From contig ML976987.1 in assembly GCA_010015675.1 (NCBI GenBank), forward strand, positions 79,875 through 143,874: 64,000 nt of DNA. The letters run 5' to 3'. This document shows positions 1 through 9,197 of this stretch, piece by piece (positions within the stretch are counted from its first letter, which is position 1; every line of letters begins with the position of its first letter). Both the position numbers and the translations under genes were made by a program. A model generated the notes under the pieces. It saw only the letters and a list, made by a program, of their open reading frames with translations. It did no database searches and was not told the origin of the DNA. Source of the DNA: Byssothecium circinans (taxonomy: Eukaryota > Ascomycota > Dothideomycetes > Pleosporales > Massarinaceae).

Positions 1-264
1 CGCGAAATTTCGTATCATCTCTCTTGTAGGTGGCAAGTGACGCGCTGTGAGTCCTTGTATGTATTTAACAAGCTCTGCCTCTTGTTGTGGAGTAAGCTTT
101 TGTTGCGTTGTTGCTTGAGTCGTTCGCGATGATTGGATCTGCTTATGCCGCCGCGATAGGGTAATACGGTTAACATGATAGTCTGCTGCAATTTTGGTAT
201 ATGTAAAAGGTTCTCCTGGCTCTAGCGCTTCGATAGCTTCAATTGCAGCCTCAATTGACCCCAT
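1..264 (-). CDS. Pogo-type transposase, N-terminal part only
   Basis: The minus-strand frame begins with ATG at 264 and runs off the window. The 88 visible residues match the N-terminus of the 42-kb transposase position by position: an acidic start, EALEPGEPFTY, a psq/CENP-B-like helix-turn-helix ending in LSRRHK, then LTPQQEAELVKYI and LPPTREMIRNFA. This is the DNA-binding part of a DDE transposase, which recognises the terminal repeats. No stop codon or frameshift is visible. The catalytic core cannot be judged because it lies outside the window. Confidence 0.8.
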   Translation of the reverse strand, partial: MGSIEAAIEAIEALEPGEPFTYTKIAADYHVNRITLSRRHKQIQSSRTTQATTQQKLTPQQEAELVKYIQGLTARHLPPTREMIRNFA

Positions 265-353
265 AATGATTGAGTTATGACGCGTTCAAGTTTGAGTTGT
301 TTTGGTGTTGCGCGATCGTTGCGCGAACATGATCGTTGCGTGCACGGACACGT
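1..353 (-). mobile_element. Partial pogo-type DNA transposon, truncated by the window edge
   Basis: Only the 5' end of this element lies in the window; it continues to the left. Its terminal region (about 309-353) resembles the terminal inverted repeat of the complete element at 42.1-44.2 kb, sharing blocks such as ATCGTTGCGCGA and GCACGG-CACG. It ends at a TA dinucleotide (354-355), the target site duplicated by Tc1/mariner/pogo elements. The enclosed reading frame has no nonsense codon over its visible 88 codons, unlike the 42-kb relative, so this copy may be younger or less mutated. The other end and the second TA are out of sight. Confidence 0.8.
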
Positions 354-1755
354 TATACTAGTGTCAACGTAGATGACGTATCATCGTTTCGTCTCACATC
401 AATGTTTCTCATCACCATCCCATCTTTCCATGAATACATACGGTGAGCATTCACTGCAGGGAACTGCTTTTTGCTGAAATTCCCAGAATCACTGCCGGAG
501 CCCATCGCCGGAGGTTTATGGTACGGTCGATGATCATGCTGCCATCGGTGCTGCCGGTTGGAGGCTCTTCTATCGGCTCGAAGGTACTGCGGACGTGTAA
601 TGCTTGGGAGCTGAATGAACACGCCACAATCTTCCGATGCGACGCGGCTTGAGCTGCGATATGCCTCTTAAAGTGGATGTGGAGGCTCAGGGCAGGACTA
701 CTACCAGATTCGCATTGATCTTAGGAAGACAGCCGTCATGCCAAACGCTGTAAATATGTCACTGCCATGGCTTCCAAGATCGTGTTCGACCACGAGTAAA
801 TACACTTCGGCGCTTACCGGTACCTAGGTTGACCGTAGCCCGGTACCCACCCTGGATGTCTTCCGCTGAATGAGTACAAATGCTCCCACAGGATATGGCC
901 GCACTGCGACCTAGATACGGGGAGTTAGTTGACGGTGTCGAGCCGATAGGCGGACTTTGCTAAGATGTGATCGGTGATGAAGATGAAAGAGAAGCGTACT
1001 GCCCTGTGAAAGGAGCAATGTTCGGAGTCCAGAACTGCTAAACACGAAAATTTGCTGTGGATATCAAGTGCGAACGGTTCCTCGTATCGGCTCCCACAAC
1101 TTACCACTACATGCCCATACCCTAATACCTATTCCCGCAACTGGCGCAATATTTCTACTCTTAACGGCTAGCCGCACAACCACTTACATAATTGCGCAAC
1201 CCACTTCAGAGCACTTCTTAAAGCAGTGTCGGGTTCAACCTCATCGAAGATGAAACAGACTGTGCGCCAAGCCGATGGGTAAAGCTTAGCCCGCCTCGAA
1301 ATACCACGACAACTGAAACATGGCAGGCTTCGCATGACGGGAATTACGCCAACCTTACTGGTTTTCAACTTTTGACCAGTGATTGATATTCTTGCTTTGA
1401 CACACGTTCCTCGTCATCTTGGCGAGTAACAGTGGTCACTGCACGGGCGCTTGGCTGCTTGTATTCTGTTTTCGTTTGTGGATGCGACAATTCTCCGCAA
1501 TGCCCGGGCGTTTGCGGCTTCAGATGCGCTACTGGAACACTACAGGTGCCTGAGAAGGTTACCCTGGATGGTTTCTGTCGGGTTTCGAATACGCGTACTT
1601 GCTGATGAGAACGCAACGAACGCCTCAACACCATCGCATCGCCACTACCAAACACTTCACTTCACTATTTTTCCTTCTCTGACTTTTTCAACGTCCTCGG
1701 CCGGACCGACTTCACTTCTTCACATCGCTTCTTCTACCTTTCCAACTCCTACAAC
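354..1755. other. Intergenic, no gene recognised
   Basis: Several short open frames occur on both strands, but none has a recognisable domain, plausible splice pattern or coding bias. The last ~150 bp before 1756 are pyrimidine-rich, typical of a fungal promoter and 5' leader for the following gene. Confidence 0.5.
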
Positions 1756-2520
1756 ATGCGTTCCGTCAGCTTTATCGTAGCTCTTCTCTTCTGCCTTGTC
1801 GGGTTTTCCGCCGCCTTCCCGCAATTTCACGTACTCGAAGCCCGCAAGGATGGCAAGAACGAAACCTCTAAAGGAAACGGCACCAAGTCCAACGGCGTAA
1901 ACAAGCAATGCAAGACCATGGCCAAACTCACTAAACTGACCGAGCTCGCCAAAAACCAGACCAAGATCGATGCCATAGTCGCCAAGGGCAAGCTCGACGA
2001 CGCCCAAGTCGCTGAACTCAAGACCAAAGCCGCCGATGCCGCTACCCAGCTCCAGAGCATGGCTGCTAACACTACTCTCGTCGGCGAGTGTGCTGTCGTC
2101 TTCGCCCATCAAAGGACCCTCGGCCAGTGCAAAAAGATGAAGATGCTAACCAGTCTCGCCGCTCTCGCCACGAACCAGACTGCCATGGACGCTATGGCTT
2201 CGAAGAAGAAACTCAACGACACCCAGATGGCCAAGTTGATGGAGAAGATCAGCACGGCTCAGACTAAGCTTGATGAGATGAAAGGCAACACCACGCTCAC
2301 CGACATCTGCTCCAAGGAGACTAACCAGAAGGGTGCTAGCGGAACTGGTGAGTTTCCTCTTCTTTCCGTATTGTCGCATTTTGCTAATTGAATTACAGGC
2401 GCTACTCAAGCTGGCACGACACCTGCTGCCAGCACCAGCAATGCCGGTGCTCTCACTCTCCAGAGCATGCCCTACCTCTTCGTCCCCGCTCTCGGTGCCG
2501 TTTTCACTCTCTTCCTATAG
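1756..2520 (+). CDS. Secreted, probably GPI-anchored protein with two repeated Cys-bounded modules
   Basis: Two exons, 1756-2347 and 2399-2520, separated by a 51-bp GTGAGT..ACAG intron, give 237 residues. The N-terminus is a clear signal peptide (hydrophobic to about residue 20). Two ~62-residue modules follow (about 51-112 and 124-185). Each runs from a QCK start to a second Cys exactly 60 residues later (C52-C112, C125-C185), and each carries a KLT/LTSL helix, an xNQT sequon and an NTTL end, so the second is an internal duplicate of the first. A Ser/Thr/Ala-rich linker and a hydrophobic C-terminal tail after the second exon fit a GPI-anchor signal; without splicing this tail would be missed. 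At least seven N-x-T sequons are present. The likely location is plasma membrane or cell wall; the function is unknown. Confidence 0.8.
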
Positions 2521-2966
2521 AGACGCAACATCGCCATGGATCGCACCTGTACAAATCACCCTTCCGCGCGATCCAGCGACAATTTTGACAACGGCAAGCA
2601 CTTTGACCGGCTACCACAGAGCTCAGCTCAACAACGGAGTGAGAATGTAAATATTGGCGGCGACGGACTAGGGAAGATAGAGAGCATGTTATATGAAGGG
2701 GTTCTGTCATTCAACGAAATGCGTTTGGCTTCACTCTTTTCGATCCCCCATACAGCGCGCGTATACTTGTTACATGTAAATGATATGATACCTTTTTGAC
2801 TTGGTTAATTTGTCTGTCGCTACCGAAGTACTAGACTTCTTTGCTTCCTATGCTTGTGACCTTGACTTCTTCGTTTATCTTATGGGGTGTCTACATGATG
2901 TGGAGGGTGAGTGTACTACGCAACGAGGTGGTATGTTCATATCTTACTAACTCTATGTAACAGTAC
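2521..2966. other. Intergenic, 3' region of the secreted-protein gene
   Basis: No gene or RNA was recognised. The stretch ends at the solo LTR. Confidence 0.4.
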
Positions 2967-3123
2967 TGTTGGGCCTACAGTACTGAACTGTTCTCCACTG
3001 TTCTCCAGCCTTATCCTGCCTAGCCTCGGCCACTCGCCTATATAGTCCAGCCTCCTGAGCCTCTTAGTTCTACACACAATTCATCCTTTTCTCTCCATGC
3101 TCTCGGTGCTCAGCTGTCCAACA
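2967..3123 (+). repeat. Solo LTR, 157 bp, copy 1
   Basis: The unit begins TGTTGG and ends CCAACA, a 6-bp terminal inversion, and carries a CTATATAGTC TATA-like block and a conserved CACAATTCATC segment. It aligns along its whole length with the reverse complement of 8028-8184, which is also exactly 157 bp. The flanks are AGTAC and AATAC, a 5-bp target duplication with one mismatch. No internal retrotransposon sequence adjoins it, so it is a solo LTR left by LTR-LTR recombination. Confidence 0.75.
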
Positions 3124-3333
3124 AATACAGCCTTAATCCCAAAGTACCTCGACGCTATCTATAGCTTACTGTAGGACCTCCTTCTACCATAAAATCTCAC
3201 CAAACGCCAAAACGCTAAGGGAACCGTGTCGATACCGGATCGAGCAAAATTCCAAAACAGTAAAACACGCGCGTAAAAAAGACCAGCCATAACCATTCAT
3301 TCTCTCATCCAAAAAAGTATATTCCCGAGAGTA

Positions 3334-4130
3334 TCAGGATTCTACCACCAATTGCGTAGATGGGAGAGACTCGCGCAACTCCAATTTCCTCGAGGGCTTG
3401 CGTCCCTTGAGTTTCTCATCATCCTTCTTCCCGGCCATTTTCGCCGGTATATTTCGCTCGTCAAGCTTCGTGGACTTCTTGATCGTGGTACGGGAGGTTG
3501 CTAGAGTCTTCTTTGCAGATGTTGACACCGGAGCTGCAGTGGCATTTGTAGGCTTTGTAATACTCGTCGTCGAACTGACTGTTGACGCTGACGAGGCTGA
3601 ACTTATAGATTCAGCAGATACCGAGGACTGCGATGAAGCTTCAGAAACGGTGGAGCCGGTGGAGCCGGAAATACTCAAATTCCTCAATCTCTCAGTAGGG
3701 GGTTTCGGACTAGTACTTGTGCTGGTTTTCACCTTGGTGGCTTTAGTAGAGGCTTCGACCCGTGAAGTTGATGCATTCGGACGTCGCGAAGTGCCGGCAG
3801 AAGGACGTACTGGTGGCTTGGGCTTTGATGCTTGGGCACTAGTCTTCGATGTCATTGATGTCTTTGTTGAGTCGGCCCCTACGTTGGGAATATCTTTACT
3901 CGCTCCTCGAATTTCAATCTTGCGTGGGTTCTTCTTCGTGGTGTCCAGAATATTTCGGGTAGAGGCGACATGGCGGCTTCAGCTTCGTGTACCGGGTCCT
4001 TTTTTTCCCAGCGCTTTTTTCCTTCGCCACAAAGGGTGATTTTCGCCTCATGATGAGGTTTTCCGCACCGGCACCGAACCAGCATTATTTCGCAACCACA
4101 ATTTATTTTGGAAGCGTGCTGGTTCGACAT
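3334..4130 (-). pseudogene. Cys-rich N-terminus, low-complexity Ser/Thr tail; frame broken (family of the 9.2-kb gene)
   Basis: The protein starts at ATG 4130 with an NCGC-x6-CRCGKP cluster, almost the same as the start of the gene at 9198-10190. The second half (frame of 3855) is a 170-residue Ser/Thr/Lys/Pro-rich disordered tail. The two halves lie in different frames: the first is open to about 3879, and the second is open back to a TGA near 3980, so the shift falls between these points. A 71-nt intron with a weak GTCGCC donor could join them, but a frameshift mutation is simpler. The four Cys of the first 25 residues suggest a small metal-binding knuckle (inference). The function is unknown. 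It is the first of three same-strand genes that share an upstream palindrome. Confidence 0.5.
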
Positions 4131-4318
4131 GATGAATCGTAGGTCTTAAATGTAAACTGTGTTCTCTGAACTGGTAAACAAACGTAAATGAAGCGCACAG
4201 CGCGACTTCGGTTCAAGAATCCGTATCGAATATGTCGGTTTGCAATGTATGCAAGCTTCGGGAAAGCTGTGGGGGGAATGATAAATCGCTGGGCCTTTTG
4301 ACGTCAAGATGAGTCTGA

Positions 4319-4332
4319 TAGTGCACAGCACT
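4319..4332. promoter_or_regulatory. Palindromic upstream motif, copy 1
   Basis: TAGTGCACAGCACT, with the inverted arms AGTGC/GCACT, lies about 190 bp upstream of the ATG at 4130. The same motif occurs upstream of the next two minus-strand genes (7529 and 10277). A shorter related GCGCACAGCGC lies nearer the start at 4193-4203. Confidence 0.4.
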
Positions 4333-5453
4333 TGGTTTCCGGGCTTTCGATCGAAGGAGTAGGTTGGCGCAAAAGATAGGCAGACTTAAGGTAGGTAAAA
4401 AGAGATAGTAGATGTTCTGGAAAGAGTTTTGTTTGTTTTTTGAACACGCCACACTGAGCTCTTTTTATAGGACCTTTCCCGACTCTTGAGATATTCACCT
4501 CTGACGTGATCCGCAAAAGTAATTCCCTTGATTGCCACCAAATTTAGGACCAACAACCGTTCTCAGCTCAGGCGTTGTCCATCCCATTCAATGGTTTATT
4601 TGCTGTTGGACTGCAATCAACGCTACTATCAAAGTGTGACAGAATAAGGCCAAAATGCAAGTAATGCCCAGTGTTTTGTGATTAGGTTCAACGACTTTGT
4701 GACCGCACAGATCACGCAGAACTTTGACACTTATTGCTCAATTGCAGTGATCGCGAATGCGTGTCTACTCCAATCAAGTTCATTGCGAACTACGCGTCAA
4801 AATGGAAGCGATTCCGGTGGATTGAAGCTACCATTCTGGTGGGATGTGAAGGACTGCTGCATTGGGCGAAGTGACGTAGTCTTCCCGTCTGAATTCACCG
4901 ACATAGGAGATCGCGTGTTTTGGCCAATATTCACCGTTTTTCTATCCATGGCCGCTGGTTTTCGAGTGAACCTAGGCCTGATTGTTATGCAGCCATGGAT
5001 TACACTGCGCATTCGTAATTATTTCCTCTAAGATCGCGTTACTGCCAATTCAGTTAGGCGGATTTATTTACTACCGCTTCGTACCTTCAAAAATTTCCAG
5101 TCTCAATAGGTAATCGTTAATACCCGGGTAAGACGGATTGAAGGGCTGCTCAACTCAGAAATGAAAAGTCAGTATTGAAACGTTTCACTATGTGGGTCTG
5201 TCCAAGACTGTGCGTTGAGTAAACTCTATTTGTATATATTCCGCTTCATTTCTAAACTACAGATTGATAAGGTTCAGTGATTAAGTAAGAAATGTCGCGC
5301 CTGACCGTCCAAATAAACGCCCAAACGCGAATACATAAGCTACATTTCAGCTCGAGTGCAGTCTCAAACGCCAACCCACAAAAATAATAAAACAAAAGCA
5401 CCCAATATCCATGTAAGCAGCTCATTCAAAAGTGTTGACAGCGCTGATCGCAA
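4333..5453. other. Intergenic, no gene recognised
   Basis: An open plus-strand frame at 4678-5031 has no ATG start and no recognisable domain. TATA-like and AG-rich stretches near 4390-4470 probably belong to the promoter of the gene ending at 3334. Confidence 0.4.
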
Positions 5454-7454
5454 TCATCTACCCGAAGTTTCGTTCGTCGCCCTAGCCCTCAGCTTCACAC
5501 CTCTTCTCCCTTGCGCTCCCTTTCCAATTGCCGCAGTTGCCTTGGGTACATTCGATCTTGGCACTTGTGTAGTGGGACGAGGTTTAGTCTTTGTTATTGT
5601 TGGTATCTTCGTCGCTGTATTTGAACGCAAGGTCCTACGAGGTAGAGCATTCGTTGATCCCGCCGTAGATATAGTAGTGGAGCTGGCTCTAGTTTTGTTG
5701 GCAGTAAGGGACTGACCCGGCTTAGATGCCACAAATGTGCTTGGCTGAGTGTTGAGAGTTGACTTCGTCTTGGGAGCTGGAGATAAACTGTCAATATGAC
5801 CGGTATGGGCTCTTGGTCTTAGGGTTCTGTCTGAAGTCGCCTTCACTACCTCTTTTGTAGACTTTGGAACAATGCTGCTAGCTTTCGCTTGCGATGGATC
5901 TGGGTTCTTCTTTGTTTCCAGAGTTGTTCCCGTGATTGGTGTGATTTGAGATGGACTCAGAGCCTTGCGAGCTGCTTGAGACATCTCTGAAGGAGCCATT
6001 GTCGGCTGGGCCCTCATAGCATTATTCTGAGATGCCTGGAGTCGCTCAGATCTCCTAGTGGTGCTTCCCTCACCGGTTCCTTGTTGATTTTGGCCTGACG
6101 CAGTTCCACTTCCACTTTGTGCCTGCTTGCCTCTTGTTGTGGTTCCTCCTAGATTGGCTTGGAACCCTCCAAGCGGACCACTAGCTGAACCTCCAGCTCC
6201 AGGTGAAGGCGTTCGTGGGCCATTAGGGCCGAGGTTCGAGTTTGGATTACACCCTTGTTTGGCATGAGCTTCCATGAAATCTTCCACTACCTTATCCCAT
6301 TCTCTTTTCTCCTTCTGGGCATGCCTATTCCTTCTCTTTACGGCATCTTTCTTCTCGGTTTGGCTTGAGTAGAGGTTTGGGGATTCAACAGGTTGGTGCG
6401 GTTTGCGCATAGGCTTCTCACAATTACAATTCAATTTCTTGAATTCCGCATGGATATTCTGTATCCTCTTTCTTGCCTGGGCAGCCGACTCCCTCCAATA
6501 CTTCAATCTCACCTTTCTACCTTCTTCTGTCGTACTGTACACATTTATCGTACGCGTTTTTGGGATTTTATTCGGCTCCGTCGCGCCTTCATTGTTGGTC
6601 CTTACGTTATCCCTTGAAGCACCTCCAGCGTTACCTGCCAAGCCACCAGTAATGTTGCTTGTTGAACTTTCTCCCAGGTTGCTGAACGGCCCTCCTCCAG
6701 CATAGCCAGCCCAGTTCCCCCCAAGGTTAGGCCCAAACGTATTGTCAAAATCGCCTTCGTAAGCTCCTGCGGAATAGCTCCCAAAATCTCTAAGGTTGTC
6801 GTCCAAAAGTCCTTCATAGTTGTTGTTGGTGAAGGTAGGTTCTAAGGCAAAATCGGCACTTGGTCCCTCGCCGAAGTTTTGGATATAATTCGCAACTCCA
6901 TCGTTTGAATCGAAGCCCGGTATATCTCCAAAGCCTAAATCATTCCTGAGATATTCCACGTCAACGTCAAATCCAGAATCAAAACCTGAATAATCTGCAA
7001 CATCTCCCACTGCCTCTCCGACCGGAGGCAAAGAAGACTGACGTCTGCTGGGTGCAGTATGGTATGAACTCGCGGGGCTATTTCTTGAACTGGACCTTCT
7101 GGAAGACCCAGATTGCCTGCTGGCCGCTGATTGGGGCGATAATCCCACGGAATTTGTGGCTCGACTTCTAGCTAAAGGCTCACTTCTTGCGCGCAGTGCC
7201 CTTGAAGGTGGTGGACGCAGAAATTGATTTCCGGAAGGTGTGTTGCCTCTAGCCGTGGACTTTGCTGCGGTTTTTCTTGCGCCTTCCTTGCGAGTCCTTC
7301 GTCCCGCGGCATCCAGTCTCCCTGTCCGAGGATCTGTAGACCCAGCACGAGAGACTGATGGGCTTGGCTCTGGAATGATTTGTCGTTCCTTTCCCTTCGC
7401 CGAACGCCCCTTCGACTTCGCCGTGCTTGCCTCGGTACCGACCATTAGAATCAC
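5454..7454 (-). CDS. Hypothetical disordered protein, 666 aa, with a basic coiled-coil-like centre
   Basis: A single uninterrupted frame runs from ATG 7454 to the stop at 5454. I do not recognise the family. Residues 1-140 are basic and rich in Ser, Arg and Thr; about 150-290 is Gly/Asp/Asn/Phe-rich and low-complexity; about 300-400 is helical and strongly charged, with a CNCEKPMRKP cluster that faintly recalls the CRCG-x-P motif of the two neighbouring genes. The remainder is again Ser/Thr/Pro/Gln-rich with RRT-L-R-S-type motifs. No signal peptide or membrane segment is visible, and the basic content is compatible with nuclear location (inference). It sits between the 3.3- and 9.2-kb genes on the same strand and shares their upstream palindrome. 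Confidence 0.65.
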   Translation of the reverse strand: MILMVGTEASTAKSKGRSAKGKERQIIPEPSPSVSRAGSTDPRTGRLDAAGRRTRKEGARKTAAKSTARGNTPSGNQFLRPPPSRALRARSEPLARSRATNSVGLSPQSAASRQSGSSRRSSSRNSPASSYHTAPSRRQSSLPPVGEAVGDVADYSGFDSGFDVDVEYLRNDLGFGDIPGFDSNDGVANYIQNFGEGPSADFALEPTFTNNNYEGLLDDNLRDFGSYSAGAYEGDFDNTFGPNLGGNWAGYAGGGPFSNLGESSTSNITGGLAGNAGGASRDNVRTNNEGATEPNKIPKTRTINVYSTTEEGRKVRLKYWRESAAQARKRIQNIHAEFKKLNCNCEKPMRKPHQPVESPNLYSSQTEKKDAVKRRNRHAQKEKREWDKVVEDFMEAHAKQGCNPNSNLGPNGPRTPSPGAGGSASGPLGGFQANLGGTTTRGKQAQSGSGTASGQNQQGTGEGSTTRRSERLQASQNNAMRAQPTMAPSEMSQAARKALSPSQITPITGTTLETKKNPDPSQAKASSIVPKSTKEVVKATSDRTLRPRAHTGHIDSLSPAPKTKSTLNTQPSTFVASKPGQSLTANKTRASSTTISTAGSTNALPRRTLRSNTATKIPTITKTKPRPTTQVPRSNVPKATAAIGKGAQGRRGVKLRARATNETSGR

Positions 7455-7528
7455 TCCTCTGGTAGTGACTCTACCTTCGGCTATTTAGGATTGATTAGGT
7501 TGGTTGATAAGGTGGAAGCAAAGCGAGC

Positions 7529-7542
7529 TAGTGCGCAGCACT
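7529..7542. promoter_or_regulatory. Palindromic upstream motif, copy 2
   Basis: TAGTGCGCAGCACT (arms AGTGC/GCACT, spacer GCA) lies 75-88 bp upstream of ATG 7454. It differs from copy 1 by one base and is embedded in GAGCTAG-N-GC, which also begins copy 3. Confidence 0.45.
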
Positions 7543-8027
7543 GCTTAGAACAGAAGAGAAATAGGTGATATATAAACAAAGGGTAGAAGGTGTCTGAGAG
7601 TTGAGGAAAGGCTTGCTCGATAGTATATAAAATGGTCTGAGAAGGAAAAGTGTAGGATAAAGTGCAGGCCATTTATATTATCCCCTGCGATGTACGCTCA
7701 CCAATTCTAGCATCACACTTATGAACATTGAAACGAGTTCTGTGATCTGGACGAAGTGGTGACAGTGTCGAATTCAAAAGCCGAACCTGTGTTTAATCCT
7801 AAAACTCGAGTACTGGGAGCCCCGAAGCCATTGCTAGCTCTTTGCCGTTTGTTGTGTCACACCCAATGCGATGGTGATTGTTTCGTGTCTCCACGACCAT
7901 CACATCTAATGTGAAGACCTCCGCTGCCTTTGTCGGATCCTGCTCTTCAATGATTCAACAACTTCTGTTTGAAGTGCACAATGATGGTTGAGCGTGAATA
8001 TATAAATCTACCGTCTTGATGTTTTAC
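7543..8027. other. Promoter and intergenic DNA of the 5.4-kb gene
   Basis: TATATAAA-like boxes occur near 7570 and 7623. No further gene was recognised up to the solo LTR. Confidence 0.4.
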
Positions 8028-8184
8028 TATTAGACAATAGAGGCCCGAGAGCAAGTGATGAGAAAGTGATGAATTGTGCGTGGAGCGGTGAAGCTCAGGA
8101 GAAGCGACTATATAGACAGGAGCCGACGCTAGGCCGGAACGGTACTGAACCGTCCGGGACAGTCAAGTACTGTTCAGTCCAACA
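8028..8184 (-). repeat. Solo LTR, 157 bp, copy 2, with a perfect 5-bp target duplication
   Basis: Read on the minus strand it starts TGTTGG and ends CTAATA, where copy 1 has CCAACA; the difference is two CpA-to-TpA changes. The central TATATAGTC and CACAATTCATC blocks match copy 1. It is flanked by TTTAC on both sides (8023-8027 and 8185-8189), a perfect 5-bp duplication typical of LTR-retrotransposon integrase. No internal region remains. Confidence 0.85.
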
Positions 8185-8189
8185 TTTAC

Positions 8190-9197
8190 AAGTGAAGCTC
8201 TCACTTTCACAACGTTTGATATAGATATGATGTCGATTCATCACCTAGGTCTCGAATGAGCTTACTTCGATAGCATGTACTGTACAAACATAATCATACC
8301 AAGATTGGTTCAGCACGAAATGCGCCCACTGCTTCTTCTCCCCGTTCCTCAAAAATCACGCTTCTGAAGTGATTATTTGATCGTTTATTGTTAGTAAAAT
8401 CCCTGAATCTGCATGGGAATTTTCCTTTCCCCATGGAATCGAGGGATCGCAGAGGAGGACTTTGCACTTGTGAGTCATTGAGACTGTATCAATCGAGCGT
8501 TGAGTCTATAACGAAAAGGCGCTAAATTCGTGACTTCTATATCGCCAATTTCGACTTCATATTAGAAACGAAGAGCAAAGTTCAACCTTACGCTACGTTC
8601 ATAAAAGCATTTACTCAACTCAGCCTTTGGGCCTTTGGATTATAAACAGTAACTGCGGTGGTCATGGCAGAGGGCTCAAACCCCCGACTCTTCATATGGG
8701 TGTTTGAATCGGGTCACGCTTGACATTGTCGTGCGGTCACTTATCTATAGAATTTCTCAGACTCTAGAATATGAAATAGTATTAGATACATAAACCCACG
8801 AAATAATGACCGTTGAGCAGCCGAACTCCGGAACACAATTTAGACAGTGTATAAATCCCAAAGAAATAATCCAGCCAACAAGAAATCTATCACTAGCTTG
8901 AAACCCATTAAACTCCGAAAACGCCAATAAATGATTTAAACCCTCAAACCTGTAAAAATAAATGTACAATTTGTCGCCCTAAACACTGTTCTCAGCAATT
9001 CCCCGAGATCCTACCGATGAAGATCCTCCAAAACCTCCTGAACCTCATCCACCTGATATGTCTCCATGACAGTTGTTGTCCTATTCAAATAGTGATTACT
9101 GTGCTCAATTGGAAGAGCTTCCTGGCTGGTAACTCGGGAATGGATTCGTGCGAAGATATTGCCCCATCTTTTCTGCTGCAGCAGGGCTCGATTCCTT
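8190..9197. other. Intergenic, no gene recognised
   Basis: AT-rich unannotated DNA. A tRNA-like box A (TGGCAGAGGGC) near 8665 is not followed by a foldable cloverleaf. Otherwise nothing recognised. Confidence 0.4.

Noticed and set aside
4076..4127. 10-bp inverted repeat CGAACCAGCA / TGCTGGTTCG at the 5' end of the 3.3-kb gene
   Set aside because: It lies inside coding sequence and is absent from the related 9.2-kb gene, so it is probably chance.
4678..5031. 117-codon plus-strand open frame
   Set aside because: It begins at GTG without an ATG and shows no domain, signal or splice pattern.
8650..8725. tRNA-like box A (TGGCAGAGGGC) followed by a GTTTGAATC that recalls a B box
   Set aside because: No acceptor or T stem pairs around it on either strand, and the spacing does not allow a cloverleaf.
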